From the NCBI RefSeq assembly GCF_910592395.1, contig NC_088326.1, positions 11,783,001 to 11,847,000 of the forward strand: 64,000 nucleotides of DNA, given 5' to 3'. Below are positions 24,552 to 35,312 of the stretch, one piece after another. The notes below the pieces were generated by a model. That model did not search any database, had not been told where the DNA came from, and saw only the letters and a list, made by a program, of their open reading frames with translations. The translations under genes were made by a program, and so were the position numbers. How positions within the stretch are numbered: the first letter of the stretch is position 1; each line of letters begins with the position of its first letter. Source of the DNA: Lineus longissimus. Lineage: Eukaryota; Nemertea; Pilidiophora; Heteronemertea; Lineidae.

Positions 24552-24714
24552 TTCCAAGACAATACACAATTGGTGCATTGGCTGTGACTCATGCACAAAA
24601 GGCAGGAGACTTTTCTCAGAAACCCCTCCAATGAGTGAAACCGCTCGTTGTGGCTGCAAGTTGTCTTCAGGGAGGGGTCTAGATTGATCGTGGGGTTGGG
24701 GGAAATTTGATGGT

Positions 24715-25010
24715 CATGCTTGTCACCACATCATATTGAGTGGGTCCTTTTGGCGTCACCTTCCAAAGTGTATCAAGAAGAGAAACAAATTGATGTTTCC
24801 TGGAAGAAAATTTAATCTGTCAAGCTCGATGTAAAAAGCTTGATGTTTGATATAAAGTCCTCATATTTGTTACCAAATGATATTGAGCGAGTCCTATTGC
24901 CATCCTTCGAAAAAGTTTATCGAAAAAGGGGAAAAATCTTAATGCCTGGAAGGAAATTTAATCTGTCACACGCTTGATTCAGTATGATATGAAGTCCTCA
25001 TATTTTATGG
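24715..25010. repeat. Diverged tandem duplication, about 155-bp unit
   Basis: Two adjacent copies share ATATTGAGYGRGTCCTWTTG, GGAAATTTAATCTGTCA and AAGTCCTCATATTT. Confidence 0.7.
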
Positions 25011-25964
25011 TGTCGGTTGGGGGGTGGGTAGGGGGGATGTACACTCCTTAGTCTAAACACCAGAATTGGTCCTTACCCTCCCCTCCCCTCTCCCTGATGT
25101 GAATGGGGTCGCATGAGCGTACAACTTTTGTCAGGATGTAGGGTATGATAAAGGGCATGATTTACTCTTATTGAAATATTCTGGCCCAAATCATGGTCAA
25201 AACACGTTCTTTTAAGACTCCTGCCCCCCTCCAGCTACACGCCTGCATATGATGAAAATGACTGCCCTGTATGGGATATTTTGATTGCCCTGGGACTGCC
25301 GGTGCAAGGAATCTCGGTTCCATGTCTCATTCAATGGCACAGCTAATCAACGGTAGTATTATCATGCTGAATCATCCAATAACACAGCTAATAACTGGTA
25401 ACAGCTCACTATTCTGTAGCTATCAAATGTTGCTTGGTATTATGAATGACACTTTCCACGTAATAAAGCCGTTTTTTTGAGGCCTTGTTGTATGTATATC
25501 ACCATAATCGTACTTGTTGTCAATAACGCTGATCTAGCAGTAATATCATCATGGGGTTGCAATGTTGATTTTCCTTTTCGGACCATCCATGGAGGTGTTA
25601 GGGATCCTCTTGTGTGCCAGTGTTTGCCTGCGTCTTACTGAGGCTATAACTTGCAGACAGGTAGTCAAATTGGCTTCAAACACTATGAGATTAGAGGTGA
25701 CGTGATAAGATGCGGTTGAAAGGTGCCCAATCGATTTTAGACCGAATCCTAAAACCAGTATGGCTGCCAGGCGACCATCTTGGATTTGCATTTGGGACTG
25801 TAACTGCAAACTGAGTCATGTGATGGGAATGAATTTTCTGTGGCGAGATGGGGTGGGAGACTGCTCATTCGGTGGGATTAGCCACACTTAATGAAAGCCC
25901 TTGTTTGTTTATGATGATGGATGCCAACAAAATCAGACCAAAATGGAATGTTTGGAAAATATTG
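25011..25964. other. No gene recognised
   Basis: Part of 25270-25340 resembles repeat family J at 32260 (GCAAGGAATCTCGG and GTCTCATTCAATGGC). Otherwise unique. Confidence 0.35.
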
Positions 25965-26135
25965 GCACAAAAAATCGTTTTATCAATATATTCTTTTATA
26001 CAAAAAATATTAAAGGTCTTTCAATATGGCCATGTTTTAATAACACCCTGAACTGTACAAGTCAACTTTTTGCCGTCAGTTGCATATTTTTGAAAAACAT
26101 CAAATTCGGCATAAAACGTTGTCTACACTCAATAC
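25965..26135. repeat. Dispersed repeat family K, copy 1
   Basis: AAAAATATTAAAGGTCTTTC, ACACCCTGAACTGTACAAGTCAAC-like and CAACTTTTTGCCGTCA blocks match 29160-29300 in the same orientation. The pair brackets the receptor gene. Confidence 0.7.
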
Positions 26136-26259
26136 TAATCACCTGAACCAAAAGTTTCAAAATTTGAATTGATCACAGATCATGAATTAAAATAATCAAT
26201 AACAATGCTGTTGTCGAGACAGATATACAAAACTAGAGATTACAAATTAAATCAATCTC

Positions 26260-26513
26260 TCAGATGTAGTTGGAAACTTCCTCAGTTAACTTGAAGTCTT
26301 CCCCATGTGGAGTTTGTACCTCTTTGGGGGCTTCTGTGTCATTATTCTTTCCCCCTTGACAACGGCACCATTTGTACCATTTGTTGATATTGATATAACC
26401 ACAGCAATGTAAAATAAATAACATTAATAGAACAAGTCCTAATATTGAGAAAATCACACTTGATGCTGTAATCAATGCTCGATGAGTTATTGCCTCTTCT
26501 TCAACCTGATAAC
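26260..26513 (-). CDS. Receptor exon 5: transmembrane segment and cytosolic tail
   Basis: After a short acidic stalk (YQVEEEAITHR) comes a 21-residue hydrophobic helix including IFSILGLVLLMLFILHCC, then a basic/aromatic patch (NKWYKWCRC) and a tail ending EEVSNYI before TGA. The tail is short and has no death domain. No AATAAA was seen just downstream. Confidence 0.85.
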
Positions 26514-28802
26514 CTGCAAAGAAATACAGTCATGTTTAGCTTGTAGGTTATTATATAATAATAATAATACGAGTCTTATATAGCGCAGTATCCAACCATT
26601 AACTGGCCGCTCAAAGCGCTTGATAGGCCTCTTTGAAAAGCAAATGTTTAAGTTGTCCCTTGAAAGATAACAGAGAGCTGCAGTTCCTAACAGTTGAAGG
26701 AAGTTTGTTCCACAGCTGAGGGGCTCCAATTGCAAATGCTCTACCACCGACTGACATGACATTGGCCTTTGGGATAGACAGAAGAACGGCCGATGAAGAG
26801 CGCAGAGTTCGAGAAACGGTATGAACGGTGAGAAGTTCTGAAAGGTATTGGGGAGCAAGTTGGTGAAGACACTTGTAAGTAAGAAGGAGAACCTTGTACT
26901 TGATTGGGGTCCATCACATTGGTGTTCTGGCCTGCCCAGGGTGAATAACATAGGGTGAGGTTCTCCCAATTTTATGGATAGCCCATGGATAGAACCTTCA
27001 TGACTAAGTCCCGTCATAGATCCATTCATGGAACCACTGATATGGATGGAAATTCTCAATCACAGGTCCATGGATGGACGCTTTTGCCTGTGTACCCACC
27101 TGGACATAGCTTGGCGCATCTATCCCATGATGTTGGACAAATTTCAGTACAGTTGATGCAGACCTTTTTTTCCGAATCGAAGAATTTCTCATTGCTACAA
27201 GTTGGTTCTTTGGTTGAATTGTGAAACTCTGCAAGGAGGGAAAGTATAGTGAATAAGTATTCAATTTGGTTTATCTTTTAATTGTGGGTCAGGAAAATAT
27301 ATAGATAAACTCAAAAGGTCATGACTATCGTAGAGGTAACTGTTGCCCATAATACACCTTTAAGTGCTATGAATTGGCACGGGTTGGCAGAAAAATCTTA
27401 CAGATTTTGCATCCGGGAATAAGTATCCCTTGGTCACCTTGGCTAATTATCAATGTGCATGCAAAACTGGACTGACTTGGTGTTGATTCACTGGGACATA
27501 CCTGGACATATCTTACTGCAGTGTTTACCAGGGCAATATTCTTCACAAGGCTGGCAGCTTGCCACTCTAGGATCCCAGAAGGTGTCGGGGCTGCACTTGT
27601 GTGTTTCTGCTGGTTTGTTTGACTCTGAAAGATGGAGAAAGTTTGAATGTGATATTAAAGGGTTAATTACACCACTTGTATGCAATCATGGGTCAGGAAA
27701 ATAGCAATGTTGTTTCAGCAGAAACGTCACTTACCAAAATCATATATCTTGCGAAATGACAATTTTGGGCCCCCCTGCTTCTGCCTTACCAGTTAGGCAC
27801 GGATCCTTGTTTTGCAGATTATAGATGTATATGTACGCGCCGGTCACCGATCCAAAGGTTGACCGCGCTCAACGTTGCTTAAGTTCCACTCTGGGGCCAA
27901 CGCGCCAACCACTGGGCCATAAAGGAATTCCCTCATGGCCGGCGGGTTAAGCCGTGCCATATACCTGGGGGTACTATACATCATTCCCCCCTTCGGACAG
28001 AGATGGATCGTCCGCGATCCTACTTAGCGCTTCATGCGTCTCAGTACCGAACTACAAATCCAGAGCTCGCATCGCGTGGGAAGGTCTGCCAGATGTATTA
28101 TACGCGCCGGTCACCGATCCAAAGGTTGACCGCGCTCAACGTCGCTTAACTTCCACTCTGGGGCCAACGCGCCAACCACTGGGCCATAAAGGAATTCCCT
28201 CATGGCCGGCGGGTTAAGCCGTGCCATATACCTGGGGGTACTATACAATAGATCAACCAAGACTTGGGCATGAGAGGCGTGATTCTGTCGTTGTGAAGGA
28301 AGAAACTTGATCCCTAAATTGATCCTTACCTGGACAGACACTCTTGCATTTCTCAGGAAATGAGCGACAAAGTTCAATACAACTCTCACAGGCTTCCGTC
28401 CTATCATCATAATGCTGACCTGGTTGGCAAATTGATGTCCCTGATGCACCAACTGAAAGCACACAGACCATTCTAATAATAAAAGGGCTCCTGGGGACGA
28501 GATTAGGGGTACCTGAGAACAAGATGGACGAACGTAGTCCCTCTGAAGCCGTTCGCCTTCGCCATATTTCAAATCAAGTCTGTGTCAAACTCTTTTGAGG
28601 ACTTTGAACAAGCACCACATTTGGCAGAGGTTAAAAATCTTTCAAGATTTTGTATCTGGTTATGCATGCGCATCTTTTGAGCAATGATAAAACCAAAACT
28701 CGGCTTGAACGGCTCAATAGCACACAACTTACCAGATAACACTAACAGGATCCGATATCCAGCTAAGAACATTTTTAGAGTGAGAAATAGAAAGTCCTTC
28801 AT
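26260..28802 (-). CDS. TNF-receptor superfamily member with three BCMA/TACI-like cysteine-rich domains
   Basis: Five minus-strand exons (28733-28802, 28330-28452, 27502-27624, 27100-27228, 26260-26513) splice in phase to 699 nt, 232 residues plus stop. All junctions are phase 1 with GT-AG sites. Order: signal peptide; three cysteine-rich domains, one per exon; membrane segment; ~45-residue cytosolic tail. Each domain reads C-x12-C-x2-C-x3-C-x4-6-C-x3-C with an aromatic-Asp pair (HYDD, FWDP, FFDS) six residues after the first Cys. BCMA and TACI share this spacing, with 8 residues in the variable gap of BCMA. The DxL ligand-contact motif of BCMA/TACI is absent. The tail has no death domain and no clear TRAF motif. 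Product: a type I surface receptor, presumably for a TNF-family ligand (inference). It would lie antisense inside the zinc-transporter first intron if exon 1a is used. Confidence 0.85.
26565..26915. repeat. Dispersed repeat within receptor intron 4
   Basis: ATAATAATAATACG followed by TATATAGCGCAGTATCCAAC and CTCAAAGCGCTTG looks like a retroposon-type interspersed repeat common in marine invertebrates (recalled, not searched). The 190-codon minus ORF across it is an artefact. Confidence 0.5.
27100..27228 (-). CDS. Receptor exon 4: cysteine-rich domain 3
   Basis: 129 nt, phase 1 to 1. It codes TCSNEKFFDSEKKVCINC, then CAKLCPG. Spacing 12-2-3-6-3. Two N-glycosylation sequons (NST, NCT). Acceptor CTTGCAG, donor GTGGGT. 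Confidence 0.82.
27502..27624 (-). CDS. Receptor exon 3: cysteine-rich domain 2
   Basis: 123 nt, the same length and phases as exon 2. It codes KCSPDTFWDPRVASCQPC, then CSKICPG. Spacing 12-2-3-4-3. Acceptor TTTCAG, donor GTATGT. Confidence 0.85.
27833..27975 (-). mobile_element. SINE-like element N, copy 1
   Basis: On the minus strand TGGCCCAGTGGTTGGCGCGT resembles a pol III A box, with a tRNA-like head followed by GGAAGTTAAGC and GAGCGCGGTCAACC. Repeated at 28104-28247 and, in reverse, at 39000-39206. Confidence 0.65.
28104..28247 (-). mobile_element. SINE-like element N, copy 2
   Basis: Nearly identical to the copy at 27833 and in the same orientation, with about 130 bp between them. Both lie in receptor intron 2. 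Confidence 0.7.
28330..28452 (-). CDS. Receptor exon 2: cysteine-rich domain 1
   Basis: 123 nt, phase 1 to 1, acceptor GCTTTCAG and donor GTAAGG. It codes ICQPGQHYDDRTEACESC and, further on, EKCKSVCPG: six cysteines with spacing 12-2-3-6-3. Confidence 0.85.
28733..28802 (-). CDS. Receptor exon 1: signal peptide
   Basis: ATG at 28802; starts MKDFLFLTLKMF and has a hydrophobic core ending ILLVLS, a typical secretory signal. Donor GTAAGT at 28732-28731 leaves phase 1. Confidence 0.8.
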
Positions 28803-29159
28803 ACTTGTTGTGCTTCACCGATACTTTGTCAATTTCGACGGGTGGGCGAATGAGATTAAATGTCAATAAAATGCCCTTCCCTTTTTTGATTTCCCAATGT
28901 TATTCCCAATGGGAATTCCGTTGGGTCTTCTGTTCAGTAATTTCCCTTTTTGCGCTGGGATATGAATCACTATGCCTGGTGAAGTAAAAAATTCCACACT
29001 TTCCAACAAGGTCATCAAGGTCATATCACTTATGAGTAAGATTGCGATTGAGTGTGCCATATTTTTCAGGCCAACTTGTTGTCATAACATGTCAGATGGC
29101 AAATTATTGAAAAGCATGTTTTATTATTTTCAGAGCCCTCTTTTTGTGGCAATCTTACT

Positions 29160-29300
29160 TTTCTTTGCAGAGATATTTTTTTTTTATATGAAAAATATTA
29201 TAGGTCTTTCTGTGTGTCCGTGTTTTAATCAACACCCTGTACAAGTCAACTTTTTGCTGTCAATAGCATGTTTTCAAAAAACATCACAAAAAAAGAATTG
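29160..29300. repeat. Dispersed repeat family K, copy 2
   Basis: ATGAAAAATATTATAGGTCT, CAACACCCTGTACAAGTCAA and CAACTTTTTGCTGTCAATAG match 25965-26135. Confidence 0.7.
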
Positions 29301-30189
29301 CATACCATCCAGAGGGAGAGGGAAGAGACAGCAACATAAAATTTAATCAGGTCTTCACGCATCAGTATTCTTTTTGCTTCTCGATTTGCCCACCGAGGAA
29401 ACATTGTTGATTACTTCCAGAAACGGATGTACTTTACCGTATTTGTTTTATTAAAGGCTTACGCCGTTCTTGTTCAAATCGCTTTCTTGTGGCTTAGGTA
29501 AATAGAGATAAACATTGCCATGGTGGGTTTATATGTAAGCAAATTTGCTGAAATGTGGACTTTAAATAGTTGTGTATTAGTCTACACAGTGTTATTGCAC
29601 TGAATATTGTGTTTTCAGTCCATATTTACATAATTGGAATTTTCAAATCAAGTTCAATTTTTAAATTTTTGTATGATGGGTGTGGACCTTTGAGGACTGA
29701 CTATACTGAAATATCTGCAAGTGTTGTGTTCGACCTTTGCTTACTAAGTAGCAAATGCATAAAAGGGGGGCATCAAATGTGTAGGGGACCAGGGTGATAG
29801 CTAAAAAATAGGCTTGTGATGAATATTTTTATTATCTAAGAACACTTTTACAATGTTTTTATGAGAATTTGTGCAAGTTGGCAATATTCTTGATGTGGTC
29901 GTTTCTATACGTCATCGCCCCGGGCCATCGCTCCTCACCTTATACATCCACTCCGGCCAGAAAGTCCACGACTATATAAGTGTAGATCAAGATGAACTGG
30001 CCGCTAATTCAAGTAATTGCTGCCGATAAGAGCTTTATAGCGCCGCCAAAAGACTCCTCGGGGAGCAACAATCTGATTGGTCAATAACAAATGTTCCGTC
30101 GCTCACCGCCCGTTTTTTGTTTTCCGTAATATCGTCTCGTGTGAAGAAATGTAAGTCAATTCATGAATCCATACACCGCGGTTGTTATC
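29301..30189. other. No gene recognised
   Basis: ORFs are short. Around 29900-30130 the sequence is richer in CG (CGCCCCGGGCCATCGC, TAGCGCCGCC); that could be a promoter patch but nothing coding is attached. Confidence 0.35.
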
Positions 30190-30435
30190 TTAGGTCAAAA
30201 GAGAAATAGCATTGTTGGAAATTTGAAATTTGTACTTGAATTGGAAAATTTCCAATTGCGTCTACACATACTAAATATCAATGTCAGCATTGCCGTTTTT
30301 TAGGTAGATATACAAATACTATAAATACCAAGTTTCAGCAAATTTGCATGCATATTAACTGCACTACGGCATTGTGTATAACTGCATTTCCATTTTCTTG
30401 GACCACCAGTGATTACAAACAGCGTACGCCTTTAA
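30190..30435. mobile_element. MITE family G copy (TTAA-type)
   Basis: Ends GCGTACGCCTTTAA at 30435. Carries GCAAATTTGCATGCATATTA and TGGACCACCAGTGATTACAA, shared with 34206-34439 and 42622-42690. Confidence 0.78.
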
Positions 30436-30764
30436 GTTTTAGTTTCCACTCCACTGACGTGACTGGACTCTTACACCAACATTTGAAGAAAAATACAACT
30501 TGTGTAGTGTGGCTATTGTTCACTGACATGGAAAGTGTGACCAGCTGCGATCGCTTGCCCAGTCTGCTGATATTGGCAACTGAGTGTAGCATTTTTGTGT
30601 CTGATTCAAAATTTACAATATGTTTTATATTGAAACTTATGTAGTGTCCCAAGAAGACTACAAGGGCAGACCAAGCGAAGTTGTATTGAAATCCATTTTA
30701 TATTGGCAGTGCAGCTGCCACGCGAAGTGAATCCAGCATATGTTGGTTTATATCTTGGAAGTGA

Positions 30765-30990
30765 CTACTTGGCAAGCCCGGCTTACCAAATAGCGACTTT
30801 TTCTTGTCCTGAATGGAGAGCCGAACTCATTAATATTAAAGTAAAGTCTCCAGCTCGCCAAACAGGGTAGATTTTTTACCTGTTTGGCAAGCCCGGCTGG
30901 CCGAACAGGGTGGCTTTTTAGTGCTGTTTGGCAAGCGGCTCTCCAAACAGGACAAAAAAAGATGCCTGTTCGGCGAGCGGCTTCCAAATA
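30765..30990. repeat. Imperfect repeats of TTTGGCAAGCCCGGCT type
   Basis: Four diverged copies of a 45-60 bp motif, some inverted (TTTGGCAAGCCCGGC, TTCGGCGAGCGGC, TTGGCAAGCGGCTC). Non-coding. Confidence 0.6.
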
Positions 30991-31097
30991 GACCTGGCCT
31001 TATATCTTATACACTTGGTGTACACTACATGGAGCAGAATAAGATCAGTTTAGTTGGGGTGGACTGTTCAACAGAGGTGCATGATACAGGGGCATAG

Positions 31098-31238
31098 CAT
31101 AGGCCCCTGAATGCTAATTAGCGGGATTATCGGGCTAAACAATGGGATTAGCTAGGAATTAACTCCCTATATATTATTTCCTAGCTTATCCCATTGGTTA
31201 GCCCGATAATCCCGCTAATTAGCATTCAGGGGCCTATG
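31098..31238. mobile_element. Palindromic MITE family D, copy 2, with 7-bp target duplication
   Basis: Same termini as the copy at 857-991, plus a 6-bp internal difference. Flanked by GGCATAG at 31091-31097 and 31239-31245. The left-flank duplication and element end overlap a CATAG motif, but the 7-bp repeat is unambiguous. Confidence 0.85.
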
Positions 31239-31861
31239 GGCATAGCTAGCTTTTTGGGGGACACAACACTTTTTGAAATTTTCAGGCCAAACTCATGGTC
31301 AAAAACACCCTCCCCTTGCTAGCTATAGCTCCTAATAGAGATATGAATGTCATGCATTTCTTCAGAGCTATGAGGGGAGGCTCTGGGCCGATTAATGTGT
31401 CTCTGATAGTAACGAATGTCAAATCATAGTTTGAAGTTGTTCACAGGAAATTAGATCATGACACAGCCTCATCAATTAACTTCCTGTCTGAAGTGGGTTG
31501 TCCGCCACCCAACATCATTTCATCAATTAGTCTCAAATGTTAAATATCACAGTTATCTCGATCCAAAAGTTTCCTGCCGATGTCAAAATGATGATTCATC
31601 TCGTAGACTGGCGAAAGTTGATTGTCTCATTATCTAATGATGAGGAATTATCATTATCGAATCTTCGTGTCATCTGAAGTTGTACAGACTGCACTCAAAT
31701 CATCGGGCTCAATCCCATTTGTGGTATGGCTGTTAAATTGGAAATGTGACTGTACATGCTGCAATTACCAATTTCACAAGTCACCATTTTTTGCAATTTG
31801 CCGCCAATGTGGGACGTTCGCCCGTTTTGCTCTGTCAGCTGGTTTAAAACCACTCTACAAT

Positions 31862-32052
31862 ATGTGACCCGTCACAGCAAAACCAGGGGCATGTCACTCT
31901 GAGCTTGGCAGGTTGAGATTGACTGTTTGTTTATTTCTCTATTGTCTGCCTTTTGTGAAATATGAGCTCATCAATTTCTTCCATTATCTCCTGGTGTCAT
32001 TTAGGCTCATCTTCTGTGCGACATATGCCTGGTTTTGCTGTGATGGGTCATA
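31862..32052. mobile_element. MITE family B copy 2
   Basis: GTGACCCGTCACAGCAAAAC at the left and TTTTGCTGTGATGGGTCATA at the right form the inverted ends. The internal GAGCTTGGCAGGTTGAGA is conserved. Confidence 0.83.
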
Positions 32053-32084
32053 TATCAGTCGTGATTGCAAACTGAAAAATATGT

Positions 32085-32470
32085 TCTTCCTCAGCATTCA
32101 CCCTGCACTTTTCCTGGGAATATTCCTCCATCAAGGCCGGATGAGCGTTGTCTGTGCCACTGCGATTAGGCACCAATTGAGTTATTGGACTCCAACTTTG
32201 GCCAGAGGTAGAGTTCACACAAGCCACTCATGTTTCTTACTTGGTGGGGTCTTTAATCTGCCCTGGCATAGACACCAGATACAAGGAATCTTGGCGTTTA
32301 AGTCTCATTCAAAGGACTGTGAAGAGCCAGGAAGTTAAGTTCCTTGAAGCCACACCGGTTCATCCAGAAATACAATCCTGGGTTCTCCCCGGGATTGAAA
32401 GCGGCTCCTTGAGAAGAATATGTGATACTGGGCTGACTTCTGGATGGCCCCCCAGTGCCACTAAAAAAGC
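32085..32470. repeat. Dispersed repeat family J, longer copy
   Basis: Matches 2530-2650 on its left and part of 25270-25340 further right. Probably a decayed retroposon; no protein motif found. Confidence 0.5.
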
Positions 32471-32949
32471 TATATCCCACCTCCACCCCCGAAAACATTC
32501 ATCTCAATCCTTGAACTGTCATGCACAATGACCCATATTACTCAGACTGAATAACTGGACACACGGGACAATTGTATTAATTGGGACAAATAGACAGATT
32601 AATGTGGTAATTTCTCAGATTCAGATGAAATTACTTCCTTTAGGCCTATAGTTAACAATGTCGGCCAAGGACATTATTTCATCAACCTTTTAGGCCCAAT
32701 TTTTCTGAAATATTGGCCAAATAGTTGTCTCTGTACAAAAGAGCAAAACTAAAAGTACAGAAATTACACTTTGCCAGCTAAATCCATAGTGGAATGGGAA
32801 TGGTTTACCACACAGAGTTTCGAATTTTCAGTAACCGATTCATAATTCATGGCCATTTTAAAATATTCCCCGACTTGAAATGGCAAGCGAGTGTTGTTGA
32901 ATTGAATTTGCTCAGCGCAGACCATTTGGTGATTAACTTTGATGACTTT

Positions 32950-33002
32950 TTAGCTCACCTCTTAGCAGAGGTGAGCTTATCCCATACCGTGGCGTCCGTC
33001 GT

Positions 33003-33064
<62 letters not shown>

Positions 33065-33985
33065 CGTCGTCGTCCGTCGTCCGTTAGCAGGGCACGTTTC
33101 GTAACTGTTAGAGCTATTGAGTTGAAACTTGGGACACATGTACCCTTATGTAATGACACCTTGGAGACCATGTTTCGGTTCGATTCGTTTCATGGTTTGG
33201 CCACCAGGGGGCCAAACGTTAAAAGTGAAAATATGCAATATCTCCCTTAATAGTAGTCGGGAAATTTTGAAAAAAATATGGTAGGTACTTCTAGCAAAGG
33301 TGCATCATATATCCTCCGGGTTTTTGATTTGACCTCCTTTTCAAGGTCACAGAGGTCAAATGGTGTAAATTGGCCGTTGGGATGTAACGATGGCACGTTT
33401 CTAAACTGCAATGACTATTGATACCAAATTTGGTACACATTTACCCCTTAGTCAGGTGATCTCAGGGACCGAAGTTTGGTCCAATATGATTCACCACTTG
33501 ACCACCAGGGGGCAAAATCCAAAAACCTTAAAAATGTGATTATTCCTTAACTTCTTGCCCGATTGCCACCAATTTGATAACATGGGTACATCTAACCACC
33601 ATACAGTATATGTCACACAGGTTTTTAATTTGACCTTCTTGTCAAGGTCACAGAGGTCAAATGGCGTAAATTCGCCGTCAGGCGGTAACTATGGCACGTT
33701 TCTTAACTACAATGACTATTGATCACAAATTAATTACACATGTACCCCTTGGTCAGGTGATCTCAGGTACCGAAGTTTGGTGCAATCTGATTTGCCGTTT
33801 GGCCTCCAGGGAGGGGGCCAAATCCTAAATTCTTGAAAATGCCATTATTCCTAGTAATGACTTGCCTGATTGGCACCAATTTTATATCATAGGTACATCT
33901 AATTCTAACAACCATTCAATGTGTCACCCGGGTCTTCTTTGATTTGACCTACTTTTCAAGGTCACAGAGGTCGAATGTACTGTAA
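32950..33985. repeat. Dispersed repeat family F, three ~302-bp units headed by (CGT)n
   Basis: Begins TAGCTCACCT...AGGTGAGCTT, then (CGT)n at 32998-33083, then three units starting GGCACGTTTC near 33091, 33391 and 33694. Each unit holds GGTACACAT-type, CCACCAGGGGGC-type and AAGGTCACAGAGGTCAAATG segments. The last is a direct AGGTCA repeat with 3-bp spacing (33344-33358, 33645-33659; degenerate at 33959-33973). Poly-Arg and poly-Asp ORFs are artefacts of (CGT)n. Confidence 0.85.
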
Positions 33986-34205
33986 ATTGGCCATTTTGGG
34001 GAAATTGTAATTGCTCGGACCTACATCAAACCTAACACTACATGACACAATACCATGCTCTTTATCCATCTTTCCTCCACATGAGGTGAGCACAATGGCC
34101 CTGGCCATTTCATTTAAAGCCAAGTTATCAAATTGTTCATGTGATGTTGCTGCAAGGTTGCAATATCTGCTGCGTGTGGATGCTAGATTTATGATAAGAT
34201 TTACC

Positions 34206-34439
34206 ATGCCTTTTAGGGGCCTAGGCCATTTGTTTCAAATTGGAATTTGTAATTGAAAGGAATTTGTAAGTTGAAAATTTCCAATTGCCAAAAGCGTTTA
34301 CGAAGTATAATTCAGCGTTGATGTGTGTAAACACTCCAAGTTTCAGCAAATTTGCATGCATATTAACTGCACTACAGCATTGTGTATAACTTTCTATATT
34401 CCTGGACCACCAGTAATTACAAACGGTGTAACCCTTTAA
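34206..34439. mobile_element. MITE family G copy (TTAA-type)
   Basis: Ends GGTGTAACCCTTTAA with TTAA at 34436-34439. The interior is shared with 30190-30435. Confidence 0.75.
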
Positions 34440-34827
34440 GAGTAATGTACCAAACTTTTATACATCCACTTCCTGCTCTATCAAAATGGAAGTCAGGGCT
34501 GTTACAATCACGGCATCATACCCTTGCCATATTTGTCCAGTAATGAAGCAAATATTGCCAAATCTTTGCAACCTCTTCATTTGGTTAACTCAAGAGATGA
34601 GGGTGAGGCAAACTGCTTGAGATTTGTTTCGAGTTGTATCGATGATTAGACAGCAAATAAGAAAAGTTTTTAGGGTCGAGACTGATGAATCATGTGTATT
34701 GCCCAATCTAGACAGCAGTCACTAGTAAGGACTAGTAAGAGACTAAAGAATCAGTTCCAGGGCATAACGCCTGGACTTGTGATTTCTACCAAAAAGATTT
34801 CATAGCAGAGAGAATGGCTCGAAAAGG

Positions 34828-34906
34828 GTGTCACCTAGGGGATGCGATCCACGGATCTCCAGCATGGTAGGCAACCGCTTTACCCATGTAGCCACCAGGG
34901 CCGTTG
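34828..34906 (-). mobile_element. tRNA-like SINE head
   Basis: The minus strand reads GGTGGCTACATGGGTAAAGC (A-box-like) and GGATCGCATCCCC (B-box-like). The arms are imperfect, so it is retroposed rather than a functional tRNA. Confidence 0.5.
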
Positions 34907-35130
34907 GCGGCCATTGAACATTTTTGCATAATATACACAGATCCTTACAATATATGTAATGATCTATAGTGCTAATCCTAATCCTCAATCCTTAACCCTT
35001 ACCCTAGCCATCCCGGGGGGGGGGCTGTGTGGGGGGAATCAGTTTATCATACCAACCACGCGAAATTACACCAGATTATATGGATTGATTATACATGCCC
35101 TCTATATAATACAAAGATGTATTTTGAACA

Positions 35131-35312
35131 ACAGTAGAACCTCCCTAAGCGGACACCTCTCTATTAAGGACAACCTCTCTATTAAGGACAATCGTTCTGG
35201 TCCCAAATTGGTTGTTTCCATTCAATGTGACCTCTCTAATCAGGACATCTCTCTATTACGGCAGCATTTGTCTGTCCCGAGAGCATCCTTAATAGAGGGG
35301 TTCTACTGTACA
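35131..35312. mobile_element. MITE family A copy with internal duplication
   Basis: CAGTAGAACCTCCCTAAGCG to GGTTCTACTGTA. The ACCTCTCTATTAAGGACA block is doubled near 35155-35195. Confidence 0.85.

Noticed and set aside
26487-27059. 190-codon minus ORF
   Set aside because: It crosses a dispersed repeat and intron. The receptor exons use another frame with clear splice sites.
28111-28572. 153-codon minus ORF
   Set aside because: It overlaps receptor exon 2 in a different frame and SINE element N. The cysteine-rich frame is the coding one.
32794-33171. ORFs with poly-Arg, poly-Asp and poly-Thr
   Set aside because: They are the three readings of a (CGT)n microsatellite inside repeat family F.
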